A DNA stretch of 64,000 nucleotides. Origin: CAVRJC01 sp964505725 (lineage in GTDB: Bacteria; Actinomycetota; Acidimicrobiia; IMCC26256; DASPTH01). How positions within the stretch are numbered: position 1 is the first letter of the stretch; the number at the start of each line of letters is the position of its first letter. This document shows, piece by piece, positions 48,149 through 57,392 of this stretch. The notes under the pieces were generated by a model, which ran no database searches, had not been told where the DNA came from, and saw nothing but the letters and a program-made list of their open reading frames with translations. Position numbers and translations under genes: made by a program. The DNA lies in the NCBI GenBank assembly GCA_964505725.1, contig CAZDJK010000067.1:12011-76010 (forward strand), given 5' to 3'.

Positions 48149-49222
48149 ATGCGACGCTCGTTGGTCCGCGGCTGCGGGCTCTTCCTGGCTGCGCTCGCGC
48201 TGCCGCTCACGGCTGCCGGTACCGCGGTCGCCGCGAAGTCGAGCAGCAGCACCAAGCTTGCTTCGGCGACACTCAACGGCGACGGCTCTTCGTTCCAGTA
48301 CCCGTTCAACCAGGTGGTGATCGGCGCGTTCAAGCAGCAGCAGCCCGCCGTCACGCTCAACTACTCCGCCACGGGTTCCGGCCAGGGCCGCACCGACTTC
48401 GCCAACAAGGTGGTGGACTTCGCCGGTACCGACGCGACCTACGCGACCGGTACCGCCCCGGCGACGCCGTTCTTCTACTTCCCGACCGTGGTGGCGCCGA
48501 TCACGGTCTCGTACAACCTCTCGGGGTTGAAGGGCCTGAGGCTCGACGCCGACACCCTTGCGAAGATCTTCCAGGCCCAGATCACCACCTGGAACGATCC
48601 GGCGATCAAGGCCCTCAACCCGACGGCCAAGCTGCCGAGCACCACGATCACCGTCGTGCACCGCACCGACGGTTCGGGTACGACGCAGAATTTCACCCAC
48701 TTCCTCCAGGTGGCAGCGGCGTCCACGTGGAAGCTCGGGAGCGGGTCCACGGTGCAGTGGCCCTCGAGCACCCAGGGTGCCGCGCAGAACGGCGGCGTGG
48801 GCAGCCTCATCGCGGACACCAACGGCGCTGTCGGTTACGTCGACTTCGCTGACGCAACCGAGCTCAAGCTCAACTTCGCGTCGATCAAGAACTCGACGGG
48901 CAAGTACGTCGCGCCGACGCTGACATCGGCTGCGGCGGCCCTTGCCGGTCTCACGGTCAACCAGGATCTCACGTTCGACCCGATCAACGCGCCGGGCAAG
49001 TCGGCCTACCCGATCACTTCCCCGACGTGGATCATGGCGTACCAGGCCCAGACCGACGCCAAGAAGGGCGCCGCGATCAAGGGTTTCCTCAACTTCATCT
49101 ACGGCACCGGCAACGGGCAGGGCCAACAGCTTGCAGGGACCGTGTACTACGCGGCGCTGCCGAGCAGTCTGCTGAAGTTGGCGAAGGCCCAAGTCGCGAA
49201 GATTCAAGTCCCGGCCGCCTGA
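48149..49222 (+). CDS. pstS: Phosphate ABC transporter substrate-binding protein
   Basis: A 357-residue periplasmic-type phosphate-binding protein. The signal peptide (GLFLAALALPLTAAGTAVAA) has no lipobox, unlike most Gram-positive PstS lipoproteins. Phosphate ligands lie in GDGSSFQYPF, TGSGQGRTDF, DFAGTDA and RTDGSGTTQNFTHFL. AGGAGGG lies 9 nt before the ATG. A 14-bp hairpin after the stop probably limits read-through to pstC, favouring excess PstS. Confidence 0.95.
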   Translation: MRRSLVRGCGLFLAALALPLTAAGTAVAAKSSSSTKLASATLNGDGSSFQYPFNQVVIGAFKQQQPAVTLNYSATGSGQGRTDFANKVVDFAGTDATYATGTAPATPFFYFPTVVAPITVSYNLSGLKGLRLDADTLAKIFQAQITTWNDPAIKALNPTAKLPSTTITVVHRTDGSGTTQNFTHFLQVAAASTWKLGSGSTVQWPSSTQGAAQNGGVGSLIADTNGAVGYVDFADATELKLNFASIKNSTGKYVAPTLTSAAAALAGLTVNQDLTFDPINAPGKSAYPITSPTWIMAYQAQTDAKKGAAIKGFLNFIYGTGNGQGQQLAGTVYYAALPSSLLKLAKAQVAKIQVPAA

Positions 49223-49244
49223 CTCGTCACCCGGACACGCGTGA

Positions 49245-49277
49245 GCAGGGTGCAGCGCTCATCGCGCTGCACCCTGC
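49245..49277 (+). terminator. Intercistronic hairpin between pstS and pstC
   Basis: GCAGGGTGCAGCGC (49245-49258) and GCGCTGCACCCTGC (49264-49277) form a perfect 14-bp stem with a 5-nt loop, 22 bp after the pstS stop. No U-tract follows. It likely acts as an attenuator or mRNA stabiliser. Confidence 0.8.
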
Positions 49278-49305
49278 GTCGCGCTCGTGACACAGTGGAC
49301 CCGAC

Positions 49306-50310
49306 ATGGCAGTGAGCGCGCCACCCCGCCCGAGCCCACCACCCGCACCGGAGCCCTCGGGGTTCGGCGGGCGCGAGCGGCCGCCCGGCGTCGTTCCCGA
49401 CACCATCTTTCGCTGGATCGCCTTCGCGAGCGGGATGCTCGTGCTCGTCATCCTCGCCCTCATCCTCTACTCCACGACGCAGAAGGCGTGGCCGTGGTTC
49501 AAGTACGAGGGGCTGGGCGCGGTCTTCTCGGACGACTGGAACCCGGCGAAGGGCCACTTCGGCGCCGGCGCCATGGTCTACGGCACCTTCCTCGTCGGGC
49601 TGATCGCGCTGGTGCTGTCGGTGCCGGTGAGCGTCGGCATCGCGCTGTTCGTCACCGAAGTGGCGCCGCTGCGGGCGCGGCGACCGATCGTGTACACGCT
49701 CGACCTGCTCGCCGCGGTGCCCTCAGTGGTGTTCGGTCTCTGGGCGTATGCGGTGCTTCGCCAGCCGCTTGCCGACATCTACTCGAGCATCAGCTCGGCC
49801 ACGTCGCATATCCCGATCCTCAAGACGCTCTTCGCGAGTCCGAGTGTCACGGGGCTCAGTTACATGACCGCAGGGATCATCGTCGCGATCATGATCACCC
49901 CGATCGTGACCTCCATCACGCGCGAGGTGTTCGCGACCACCCCGCCCTCGCTCAAGGAGGCTTCGTACGCGGTCGGCGCCACGCGGTGGGAGATGATCCG
50001 CGGCTCGGTGTTCCCGCACAGCCGTGGCGGTGTGGTCTCGGCGGTGATGATCGGCCTCGGCCGCGCCATCGGCGAGACCATCGCGGTCGCGCTCCTGGTG
50101 GGGAGCTCCCAGCAGATCAGCGCCCACATCTTCGGGCCCGGGGACACGCTCGCCAGCCTCGTGGCGAACCAGTTCGGCGAGGCGACCGGCGTGTACCAAT
50201 CCGCGCTCATCGGCATGGGCCTGGTGTTGTTCGTCCTCACCGTCGTCGTGGGTGCGTTGGCACGCGGCATCGTCAGCCGCGCCGATCGGCGCTCCGGAGC
50301 ATCGGTGTGA
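49306..50310 (+). CDS. pstC: Phosphate ABC transporter permease PstC
   Basis: A 334-residue inner-membrane permease with about six helices after a Pro-rich N-terminus. The EAA loop is SLKEASYAVGATRWEMIRGSVFPHSRGGVV, and GLGRAIGETIAVALLVG follows. It pairs with PstA, whose start overlaps its stop by GTGA. Confidence 0.95.
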   Translation: MAVSAPPRPSPPPAPEPSGFGGRERPPGVVPDTIFRWIAFASGMLVLVILALILYSTTQKAWPWFKYEGLGAVFSDDWNPAKGHFGAGAMVYGTFLVGLIALVLSVPVSVGIALFVTEVAPLRARRPIVYTLDLLAAVPSVVFGLWAYAVLRQPLADIYSSISSATSHIPILKTLFASPSVTGLSYMTAGIIVAIMITPIVTSITREVFATTPPSLKEASYAVGATRWEMIRGSVFPHSRGGVVSAVMIGLGRAIGETIAVALLVGSSQQISAHIFGPGDTLASLVANQFGEATGVYQSALIGMGLVLFVLTVVVGALARGIVSRADRRSGASV

Positions 50311-51218
50311 CCACCACTGCCGTGCTCGACCCCGGGCGGGGCGCGAACCCCTTCGGCGTTGCACCGCGCTCGCGGCGTCGGCGGATCAAGAACCTCGTCG
50401 CCACGGGCCTCATCGTTCTCGCGTTCCTGATCGCGTTGATCCCCCTTGTGTTTGTGATCATCTACGTCATGCAGAGGGGCATTGACGTGATCAGCTGGGA
50501 GTTCTGGACCAAGGACATTCCCTTCGTCCAGTCGTTCCCCGGTGGGGGCATGGGCCCAGCCGTGGTCGGCACGCTCCTGATCACGGGCGCCGCGTCCCTG
50601 ATGGCCATCCCCCTCGGCATCCTGGGAGGCATATGGCTCAACGAGTACGGCGGCCGCAACCCACTGGCCCGCCTCACCCGCTTCCTCTCCGAGGTGATGA
50701 CCGGGGTGCCGTCGATCGTGATGGGCCTGTTCATCTACACGTTCGTGGTGTTGCACACGAAGGAGCAGAACGGACTCGCCGGCGCGCTCGCGTTGGCCTG
50801 CCTCATGCTGCCCATCGTGATCCGCACCACCGACCAGATGCTCTCGCTCGTCCCGCGCGAGCTGCGCGAGGGGAGCTATGCACTCGGATCCCGCAAGTCG
50901 CGGACGATCCGTACGGTGGTCTTGCCGAACGCCGCTGCGGGGATCGTCAGCGGCGCCCTGCTGGCCGTCGCCCGGGCTGCAGGCGAGACCGCACCGCTGC
51001 TCTTCACCATCGGTTTCACGAACCACGTCAACTGGAGTCTCCGCAACGGCCCCACCACCGCCTTGTCGGTTCAGATCTTCAAGAATGCCGCCTCCGCGTT
51101 TCCTGCGCAGCAGGACCGCGCATGGGGCGCCGCGCTCACGCTCATCACAATCGTGTTCGTGTTCACGATCCTCGCGCGGGTCGCGACCGCCTTCTTCTCG
51201 CGGCGCCAAGCCGCGTGA
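50307..51218 (+). CDS. pstA: Phosphate ABC transporter permease PstA
   Basis: A 303-residue permease. Family segments include [19 protein letters not shown], the EAA loop [29 protein letters not shown], and [16 protein letters not shown]. The GTG start at 50307 overlaps the pstC stop. Confidence 0.95.
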   Translation: MTTTAVLDPGRGANPFGVAPRSRRRRIKNLVATGLIVLAFLIALIPLVFVIIYVMQRGIDVISWEFWTKDIPFVQSFPGGGMGPAVVGTLLITGAASLMAIPLGILGGIWLNEYGGRNPLARLTRFLSEVMTGVPSIVMGLFIYTFVVLHTKEQNGLAGALALACLMLPIVIRTTDQMLSLVPRELREGSYALGSRKSRTIRTVVLPNAAAGIVSGALLAVARAAGETAPLLFTIGFTNHVNWSLRNGPTTALSVQIFKNAASAFPAQQDRAWGAALTLITIVFVFTILARVATAFFSRRQAA

Positions 51219-51244
51219 CCCGACCGATGGAGCAGGAACCCGCC

Positions 51245-52165
51245 ATGTCGACTACCGCGGACCTCACCGCTAACGTCTCGCCCGTGACCGACCTGCGTAT
51301 CCCCCCGCCCGTGGTCGGCGACGGGCCAACCCCCGGGACCGACGAGCCGGAAGCCGCACCGCCGCCCCAGGAACCCGAGCGCGCGCGCGAGCTGGTGTTC
51401 GAGCTGCGCGATCTCGAGGTCCGCTACAGCGGTCACACCGCCATCCGTGAGGTCGACCTCGACATCGCGGGCAACGAGATCACGGCGTTCATCGGGCCGT
51501 CGGGATGTGGCAAGACGACGGTGTTGCGGTGCCTCAACCGTATGCACGACATCACACCCGGCGCGCAGGTGTTCGGACAGGTGAAGTTTCGCGGCACCAA
51601 TCTCTACGGAAACCGCGTCGACGCGGCCGAGGTGCGCCGACGGATCGGGATGGTGTTCCAGAAGCCGAATCCCTTCCCGAAGACGATCTTCGAGAACGTC
51701 GCGTACGGGCTGCGGATCAACGGCCGCAAGCGCTCCGAGCTGAACGACATCGTCGAGCACGCGCTCACCCGTGCGGCGCTGTGGGACGAGGTCAAGGACA
51801 AGCTGAAGAAGAGCGGCCTCGGACTGTCGGGCGGCCAGCAGCAGCGCCTCTGCATCGCGCGTGCCATCGCGGTCGAGCCCGACGTGGTGCTCATGGACGA
51901 GCCGTGCTCCGCGCTCGACCCGATCGCGACCGCGCACATCGAGGACCTCATGGAGGAGTTGAAGAACGAGTTCACGATCGTAATCGTGACGCACAACATG
52001 CAACAGGCCGCACGCGTCTCCGACCGCACCGCGTTCTTCACCGCGGAGGTCGACGACGCCGGGCTGCGAGTCGGTCGGCTGGTCGAGTACGACGTGACCG
52101 AGAAGCTCTTCACCGCCCCGACGGACGCGCGGACGGAGGGCTACATCACGGGACGGTTCGGATAG
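51245..52165 (+). CDS. pstB: Phosphate ABC transporter ATPase PstB
   Basis: A 306-residue ATPase with Walker [11 protein letters not shown]-loop [20 protein letters not shown], signature [14 protein letters not shown] and Walker [14 protein letters not shown]. An N-terminal extension of about 45 residues is Pro/Glu-rich. ATG 51245 is preferred because GGAGCAGGAA ends about 8 nt upstream; ATG 51227 is also in frame. The phoR gene starts 4 nt after its stop. Confidence 0.95.
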   Translation: MSTTADLTANVSPVTDLRIPPPVVGDGPTPGTDEPEAAPPPQEPERARELVFELRDLEVRYSGHTAIREVDLDIAGNEITAFIGPSGCGKTTVLRCLNRMHDITPGAQVFGQVKFRGTNLYGNRVDAAEVRRRIGMVFQKPNPFPKTIFENVAYGLRINGRKRSELNDIVEHALTRAALWDEVKDKLKKSGLGLSGGQQQRLCIARAIAVEPDVVLMDEPCSALDPIATAHIEDLMEELKNEFTIVIVTHNMQQAARVSDRTAFFTAEVDDAGLRVGRLVEYDVTEKLFTAPTDARTEGYITGRFG

Positions 52166-52169
52166 GCCG

Positions 52170-53330
52170 ATGAGCCCGAACCGCCGCGACCAGACTTCGG
52201 CCGCGGGTGCCAAGAACCTGCGGAAGCTGGCCGACCGAGCAGTCAACGCGCAGCTCGACCGCGATCGGCTGGCGCTCGAGCGCGATCGGCTGGCGAGGGC
52301 CTTCGACGCGTGCCGCGACGGTGTGGTCGTCGTCGACGCCACCGGCACGGAGGTATACCGCAACGCCGCCGCCGAGCGGTACCGGGAAGCGCGCCACGGC
52401 GACGCGGTCGTGGCCGCGGTCCTCGGCACCGTGCTGGCCGCGGCGCGCGCCGGAACCGAGTCGGAGCGGGAGATCCAGGTGTTCGGTCCCCCGCCCGCGG
52501 CACTCCGGCTGCACGGGATCCCCCTCGTCGACGGCGAGGTCACGTTGGGTGCGTCGGTGTTCGTCTACGACGTCTCCGAGATCCACCGCGTCGAGAGCGT
52601 GCGGCGCGACTTCGTCGCCAACGTCAGCCACGAGCTGAAGACGCCCATCGGTGCGCTGGAGCTCCTCGCGGAGACCCTCGCCTCGGAGGAGGATGTCGCG
52701 ATCACCCGCCCGCTCGCGGAACGCATGGTGAAGGAGACCGAGCGGCTCGGGCGCATCGTCGACGACCTCCTCGACCTGAGCCTGATCGAGACCCAGGAAG
52801 CGCCGACGCGGGGACCGGTGCCCGCCGGCGTCCTCGTGGCCGAGGCGATGGAACGCGTCCGCTCGGCCGCGGTGTCGGCCGGGATCGAGCTCCGCGTGGA
52901 GGAGCGTGCCGCGGGTGCGATCGTGGCGTGCGACCGCCGCCAGGTCGTCAGCGCGATCGTGAACCTCGTCGACAACGCGATCAAGTACTCGGAGGCGGGG
53001 CGACCCGTGGACGTGGAGACTGCGGTGGAAGGATCGGATCTCGTGATCGTCGTGCGCGACCGCGGGATCGGCATCCCGCGCCGGGACCTCGAGCGCATCT
53101 TCGAGCGCTTCTACCGCGTCGACCACGCGCGGAGCCGCGCGACCGGCGGTACCGGGCTCGGGCTCGCGATCGTGCGTCACGTCGTGCAGGCTCATGGGGG
53201 CGAAGTGACCGTGGAGTCCGTCGAGGGTGAGGGCTCGACCCTCCGCCTGCGGCTGCCGCTCGATCACGTCGACGTGGTCGACGAGGAAACGGTCAACCGG
53301 AACGGGCAACGTGAGGAGCGAGCACGCTGA
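52170..53330 (+). CDS. phoR: PhoR/SenX3-like sensor histidine kinase without membrane helices
   Basis: A 386-residue kinase. A basic coiled coil (15-45) leads to a PAS-like domain (about 45-135), then the dimerisation helix with H154 in FVANVSHELKTPIGALELLAE, the N box IVNLVDNAIKYSE, DRGIGIP and GGTGLGLAIV. No hydrophobic segment long enough to cross the membrane is present, whereas SenX3 and PhoR normally have one or two. Phosphate status may reach it through PstB/PhoU. Its stop overlaps phoP by one base. Confidence 0.93.
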   Translation: MSPNRRDQTSAAGAKNLRKLADRAVNAQLDRDRLALERDRLARAFDACRDGVVVVDATGTEVYRNAAAERYREARHGDAVVAAVLGTVLAAARAGTESEREIQVFGPPPAALRLHGIPLVDGEVTLGASVFVYDVSEIHRVESVRRDFVANVSHELKTPIGALELLAETLASEEDVAITRPLAERMVKETERLGRIVDDLLDLSLIETQEAPTRGPVPAGVLVAEAMERVRSAAVSAGIELRVEERAAGAIVACDRRQVVSAIVNLVDNAIKYSEAGRPVDVETAVEGSDLVIVVRDRGIGIPRRDLERIFERFYRVDHARSRATGGTGLGLAIVRHVVQAHGGEVTVESVEGEGSTLRLRLPLDHVDVVDEETVNRNGQREERAR

Positions 53331-54028
53331 TGGCAGAGTCGCAGCTCGTGCTGGTGGTGGACGACGAGCAGTCGTACCGCGACGCGCTACGGGTCGCGTT
53401 GGAACGCGAGGGTTACCGCGTGGAGGTCGCGGCGGACGGCCCGGAGGCGATCGAGCGCTTCGACGCGACCAAGCCCGCGCTGGTGCTCCTCGACGTGATG
53501 CTCCCGCGCATCTCGGGTATCGACGTGTGCCGGGAGCTGAGGACGCGCTCGCAGGTTCCGATCATCATGGTCACGGCGCGCAACGCGGAGATCGACGCGG
53601 TCGTCGGGCTCGAGGTCGGGGCGGACGACTACGTGACGAAGCCGTTCCGGTTGCGCGAGCTCGTCGCGCGGGTGCGCGCCGCGCTCCGCCGTGGCCGCAG
53701 CGAGGACGGCGCCGCGACCGACCACGGCGAGGTGCTCGAGATCGGTGACGTCCGCCTGGATGCCGCTCGCCACGAGGTGCTCGTGCGCGGCGACCGGGTG
53801 GCGCTGCCGCTGAAGGAGTTCGAGCTGCTCGAGCTGTTGCTCGCGAACGCCGGTCGTGTGCTGACGCGCGACACCCTGATCGACCGGGTCTGGGGACCGA
53901 ACTACTACGGCGACACGAAGACCCTCGACGTGCACGTGAAGCGCCTGCGGGCGAAGATCGAAGAGGATCCTGCGCACCCCTCCCGCATCGTGACTGTCCG
54001 CGGCGTCGGCTACCGCTACGAGAAGTAG
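53330..54028 (+). CDS. phoP: PhoP/RegX3-like response regulator
   Basis: A 232-residue OmpR-family regulator: receiver with D11/D12, phosphoacceptor D55 and K104, then a winged-helix DNA-binding domain (EFELLELLLANAGRVLTRDTLIDRVWG to VKRLRAKIEEDPAHPSRIVTVRGVGYRYE). It should bind PHO boxes such as those at 47083 and 48037. Start ATG overlaps the kinase TGA (TGATG). Confidence 0.94.
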   Translation: MAESQLVLVVDDEQSYRDALRVALEREGYRVEVAADGPEAIERFDATKPALVLLDVMLPRISGIDVCRELRTRSQVPIIMVTARNAEIDAVVGLEVGADDYVTKPFRLRELVARVRAALRRGRSEDGAATDHGEVLEIGDVRLDAARHEVLVRGDRVALPLKEFELLELLLANAGRVLTRDTLIDRVWGPNYYGDTKTLDVHVKRLRAKIEEDPAHPSRIVTVRGVGYRYEK

Positions 54029-54055
54029 CAACTTCCCGTGAGCCTCGGCCAACTT

Positions 54056-54092
54056 GCGTCACTTGAACGGAAATAGCCCGTTCAAGTGACGC
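54056..54092. repeat. Dispersed palindrome, copy 2
   Basis: GCGTCACTTGAACGG (54056-54070) pairs perfectly with CCGTTCAAGTGACGC (54078-54092) over a 7-nt loop; flanking CCAAC/GTTGG extend the symmetry. It sits between the convergent phoP and phosphatase genes, 27 bp after the phoP stop. It is nearly the same as 24160-24200. Confidence 0.9.
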
Positions 54093-54131
54093 GACGTTGG
54101 GTGTCGCGGGAGCCGCGCGGGCGCCCGCGCC

Positions 54132-54878
54132 TCAACGCTCCAACAGCGCGTCGCGTAGGTAGCCTACGGCGCTGCCGAGGCCGATCTCCTCGATGTACCC
54201 CTCGACCGTCCCGAACTTCGTGCGCATCAGCTCCAGGAAGGCGCGCATGGTCTCGGGGTGAGCCGAGAGCAGCGCGGGGAGGAACGGCTCCAGATCGGTC
54301 GGCTGCTCCGCGAACTGCTCGCGCAGGCGCAGCGCCATACGCGCAGCGCCCATGCCGCTCAACGCGTAGTCGGCGACGATTTCGTCGTCCCCCACGCCGA
54401 GGACGGCGAGGACGACGGCGATCATGACGCCGGTGCGGTCCTTGCCGATGCTGCAGTGGACGACCGCGGGGTACGACCCCGGGTCGGTCAGGATCGCGAG
54501 CACCTCGGCGACGCTCTCGCTCCCGGCGAGGAGCAGCTCCATGTAGCGAGCGGCGACTCGATCGGGCACGTCCCAGTCGCCGGGTGCCATCCCGTGCATC
54601 GGATTCCCGAGCGGCACGTGGTAGTGGTCCGAACCGGCGCCCTCGTACCGCCCCGCCAGCTCCACCTCGGCCTCCGAGCGCAGATCGAGCACGGTCGCGA
54701 GGCCGAGCCCGGCGAGCACGCAGCGGTCGGACTCGGTGGCGGTGGTGAGGGAATCGGCGCGGAACAGCTGACGCGCCCGGAGCCGCGCCCCCGTCGGCGT
54801 CGCGTAACCACCGAGGTCGCGGAAGTTGCAGCAGCCCTCGAGCGCCCAGTGCTGCTCGGCCGATCCGCCGATGGCCAC
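54132..54878 (-). CDS. Tyrosine/dual-specificity phosphatase family protein, copy 1
   Basis: A 248-residue cysteine phosphatase. It starts with the family signature NFRDLGGYATPTG, has VLDLRSEAEVE, and the catalytic P-loop HCSIGKDRTG with C142. Related enzymes dephosphorylate phosphotyrosine or phosphoinositides. TACCGT ends 8 nt before the GTG. A paralogue lies 102 bp upstream on the same strand. Confidence 0.88.
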   Translation of the reverse strand: MAIGGSAEQHWALEGCCNFRDLGGYATPTGARLRARQLFRADSLTTATESDRCVLAGLGLATVLDLRSEAEVELAGRYEGAGSDHYHVPLGNPMHGMAPGDWDVPDRVAARYMELLLAGSESVAEVLAILTDPGSYPAVVHCSIGKDRTGVMIAVVLAVLGVGDDEIVADYALSGMGAARMALRLREQFAEQPTDLEPFLPALLSAHPETMRAFLELMRTKFGTVEGYIEEIGLGSAVGYLRDALLER

Positions 54879-54980
54879 GTCTTCGGACGGTACGCCACCA
54901 GGTTGTCGGAGTCGTGTCGGCGTCGTGAACGAGGAACGACAAGTGGACGAAAGGTGGGTGATCGAGCTCGTGCGCGCGGA

Positions 54981-55757
54981 TCAGCGCTCGACGAGCAGCT
55001 CTCGCAACCGCATGACCGTGTCGTCGGTGATTCCGGTGTCGCTCGCCCAGTGCGCGGCGCCGCCATGCTCGCGGTCGAGCGCGTCGAGGAACGTTCGCAT
55101 CGACGCGGCCTCGGCGCGTGCGACTCCCGCCGCGAGGGCCTGGGCCCTGCGCTCGGCCTCGGCCGGATCGACCGAGGGGAGGCGGTTCTCGGGTGCCCGC
55201 AGCCGCTCGATGATGCGCGGCATCCGCTCGTCGGTGAGCGCGTAGTCCTCGATGATGGCCTCGCGATCCACGCCGACGATCGACAGGACGAGCGCGGCGA
55301 CGGTGCCCGTGCGGTCCTTGCCCGCCGTGCAGTGGAAGACCGCGGGGAGGTGCTCGGTGGACGCGAGCAGCTCGATCACCTGTACGAGCTGCGGCGTGCG
55401 CTCCGCGAGCGTCTCCACGTAGAAGGCTCCGAGGTCGCCCGATGCGAGCGAGGGTGGGGGTGTGTAGCCGTTGCCCCCGAGGTTGCTCAGCGGCGCGTGC
55501 ACCCAACCGATCGACTCGTCGCCGAGGGGACCGCGTCCGGTGTGCTCGACCTCGGCCGTCGAGCGGAGGTCGATGACGGTGGCGATGCCGAGCGCGAGCA
55601 GCTGCTCGACGTCCTCGGCCTCGAGGTGGTGTAGGGCGTCGCTGCGGAACATCACCCCGCGACGCGTCCGGCCGCGGTCGGCCGTCGGCAAGTCGCCGAG
55701 GTCGCGGAAGTTGTAGGCGCCGCGCAGCTCGACGAAGCGAGAGCTCGTCGTCTCCAT
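54981..55757 (-). CDS. Tyrosine/dual-specificity phosphatase family protein, copy 2
   Basis: A 258-residue paralogue of the previous gene: YNFRDLGDLPTADRGRTRRG, VIDLRSTAEVE, and the catalytic loop HCTAGKDRTG with C143. An extra charged helix (VDPAEAERRAQALAAGVARAEA) follows the core. TAGGGT ends 6 nt before the ATG. Each copy has its own promoter, so they may respond to different signals. Confidence 0.88.
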   Translation of the reverse strand: METTSSRFVELRGAYNFRDLGDLPTADRGRTRRGVMFRSDALHHLEAEDVEQLLALGIATVIDLRSTAEVEHTGRGPLGDESIGWVHAPLSNLGGNGYTPPPSLASGDLGAFYVETLAERTPQLVQVIELLASTEHLPAVFHCTAGKDRTGTVAALVLSIVGVDREAIIEDYALTDERMPRIIERLRAPENRLPSVDPAEAERRAQALAAGVARAEAASMRTFLDALDREHGGAAHWASDTGITDDTVMRLRELLVER

Positions 55758-56133
55758 GAGCTCACCCTAGAGGGATGCGGACGGCGGATCGGTGACGCGG
55801 GGACGAACAACGGGTGAAGGACGGATGTGCGGAGCGGGACGCGTCGCTCGCGACTTCGCTCCGCAGCCGAGGTGACCTGGGCCATGACGTGTCCGGCCCC
55901 AATCCGGCGGAGCGGTGTCGGGGGGTTCTACCGCCGGCCGCCCGGAAAACGGTCACGTCATGGCTCTGCCCGTGAGTATCGGCGGCCCCGGGCCGACAGT
56001 CGAGGGCTTCCGCCAAGGCTTCGGCCGATCGTCGTCGCGGCGTTGCCCCACGTTCATCCGCGGGATGCACAGCTCGGTGTGGGCGTCGCTCTCGATGATG
56101 TTCTCGCCGCCTCGACGCCCTCCGGTTCCGCGG
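55758..56133. other. 376-bp intergenic region after surE
   Basis: No convincing gene. The plus and minus frames lack family-like sequence and ribosome-binding sites. The only strong structure is the nested palindrome at 55881-55964. Confidence 0.6.
55881..55964. ncRNA. Nested palindrome, possible structured RNA
   Basis: Outer arms GCCATGACGTG (55881-55891) and CACGTCATGGC (55954-55964) are exact complements. Inside them TCCGG/CCGGA can pair, then CCGGCGG (55904-55910) with CCGCCGG (55931-55937). The whole folds as one interrupted 84-nt hairpin about 170 bp after the surE stop. Confidence 0.4.
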
Positions 56134-56904
56134 TCAGGACGCGAGCGCGGCGGCCGCGGCGGCGGCGGCACCGGTGAGGTCGGCCCGCACCACACTGCGG
56201 AGCGGCGTGACCGACACGTAGCCCGCGGCGACCGCGGCCACGTCGGTGCCCGGCCGGGCGTCCTCGCGTCCCTTCACCTCGAGCTCGAGGTTGCCCGACG
56301 ACGCGTCGGCCGACGCCACCCACACCTCGCCGTGCGGCGCGAGCTCGGTCTCCTGGACGCCCTTGACCTCGCCGAGCGGGACGTTGGGGACGTTGATGTT
56401 GAGGACGCGCGGCCCGCCGACGGGGTCGACGACCCAGTCGACCGCGGCGACCGCGAACGTTGCCGCGGTGTCCCAGTGGTAGGCGTTCTCCGTGCTCCAC
56501 CGCACGCTCACCGCGAGCCCGGGGACGTCGAAGCCCGCCGCCGCGAGCGCCGCGCCCACCGTGCCGGAGTGGATCACGAGGTGACCGGTGTTCGCGCCGG
56601 GGTTCACACCGGCCGCGACGAGGTCGGGCGTCTCGCCGAACGCCCCGAGGCAGGCGGCGAGCACCGCGGTCGCCGGCGGTGCGTCGATCGAGAACACGCT
56701 CACGTCCGGCAGCCCCTCCCATGCGTGGGGAACGACGGGATAGGGCCGGTCCATCCACAGCTTGCCGATGGCGGCGCCGGAGCCGCTCCGGTCGTCGGTC
56801 GGCGCGGCGACGACGACGTCGTGACCGGCCGCGTGCAGCGCGGTCGCGAGCGCATGGATCCCGGGCGCGTCGATGCCGTCGTCGTTGGTGACCAGGATGC
56901 GCAC
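56134..56904 (-). CDS. surE: 5'-nucleotidase SurE
   Basis: A 256-residue metal-dependent phosphatase. Metal ligands are in ILVTNDDGIDAPG and SGTVGAALAAA, with AAGVNPGANTG between. SurE proteins remove phosphate from nucleoside monophosphates and some also shorten polyphosphate. GTG 56904 lies 17 nt after the SixA-like gene, making it the last cistron of the ppk operon. Confidence 0.92.
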   Translation of the reverse strand: MRILVTNDDGIDAPGIHALATALHAAGHDVVVAAPTDDRSGSGAAIGKLWMDRPYPVVPHAWEGLPDVSVFSIDAPPATAVLAACLGAFGETPDLVAAGVNPGANTGHLVIHSGTVGAALAAAGFDVPGLAVSVRWSTENAYHWDTAATFAVAAVDWVVDPVGGPRVLNINVPNVPLGEVKGVQETELAPHGEVWVASADASSGNLELEVKGREDARPGTDVAAVAAGYVSVTPLRSVVRADLTGAAAAAAAALAS

Positions 56905-56921
56905 CGGCCGCGGTCCCCGGG

Positions 56922-57392
56922 TCAGCGGGGCGCCGGGAAGTAGCGGATGGCCTCGACCTGGCCGTCGACGAGGTCGATCGCCCACAGCGAGCCCTTCTCG
57001 CGGCGGTTGCTCGGGATCTCGATCCCCATGCCGGCGTAGTGCTCGAGCAGGGCACCGAGCACGTCGCCGTGGGTGCTGAGAATCGACGGCTCGTGGGCGA
57101 GCTTCTCCACCAGCCGCAGTGCGCCGTTCAGGGGCGCACCCTCGACGAGCTCGCTGGAGAGGTCGACCGCGAGCTCGAGCCGGTGCGCGAGGGGCTCCAA
57201 GGTCTGGCGGCAGCGGACGAACGGGCTCGACACCAGGTGGCCGAGACGGGCGTCGCCGAGCTCCCGGAGGACGAGGTCGACGAGGGCGTCCGCCTGCTGG
57301 CGGCCGACCTTCGAGAGCGGGCGTTTGCTGTCGGGTCCCTTCCACCGACTGCGGTCGCCCGCCCGGGCGTGGCGCACGAGGAAGACGGTCAC
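56922..57392 (-). CDS. SixA-like histidine phosphatase
   Basis: A 156-residue phosphoglycerate-mutase-fold phosphatase. It starts TVFLVRHARAGDRSRW with the catalytic His in RHA, then SSPFVRCRQTLEP and LSTHGDVLGALLEHY. The GTG overlaps the Nudix stop by GTGA. In mycobacterial MutT1 a Nudix and a histidine phosphatase domain are fused; here they are separate but coupled genes. Confidence 0.88.
   Translation of the reverse strand: MTVFLVRHARAGDRSRWKGPDSKRPLSKVGRQQADALVDLVLRELGDARLGHLVSSPFVRCRQTLEPLAHRLELAVDLSSELVEGAPLNGALRLVEKLAHEPSILSTHGDVLGALLEHYAGMGIEIPSNRREKGSLWAIDLVDGQVEAIRYFPAPR

Noticed and set aside
55762..56070. A 102-codon minus-strand frame in the gap after surE
   Set aside because: No ribosome-binding site, Arg/Ser/Pro-rich content, and it crosses the nested palindrome.
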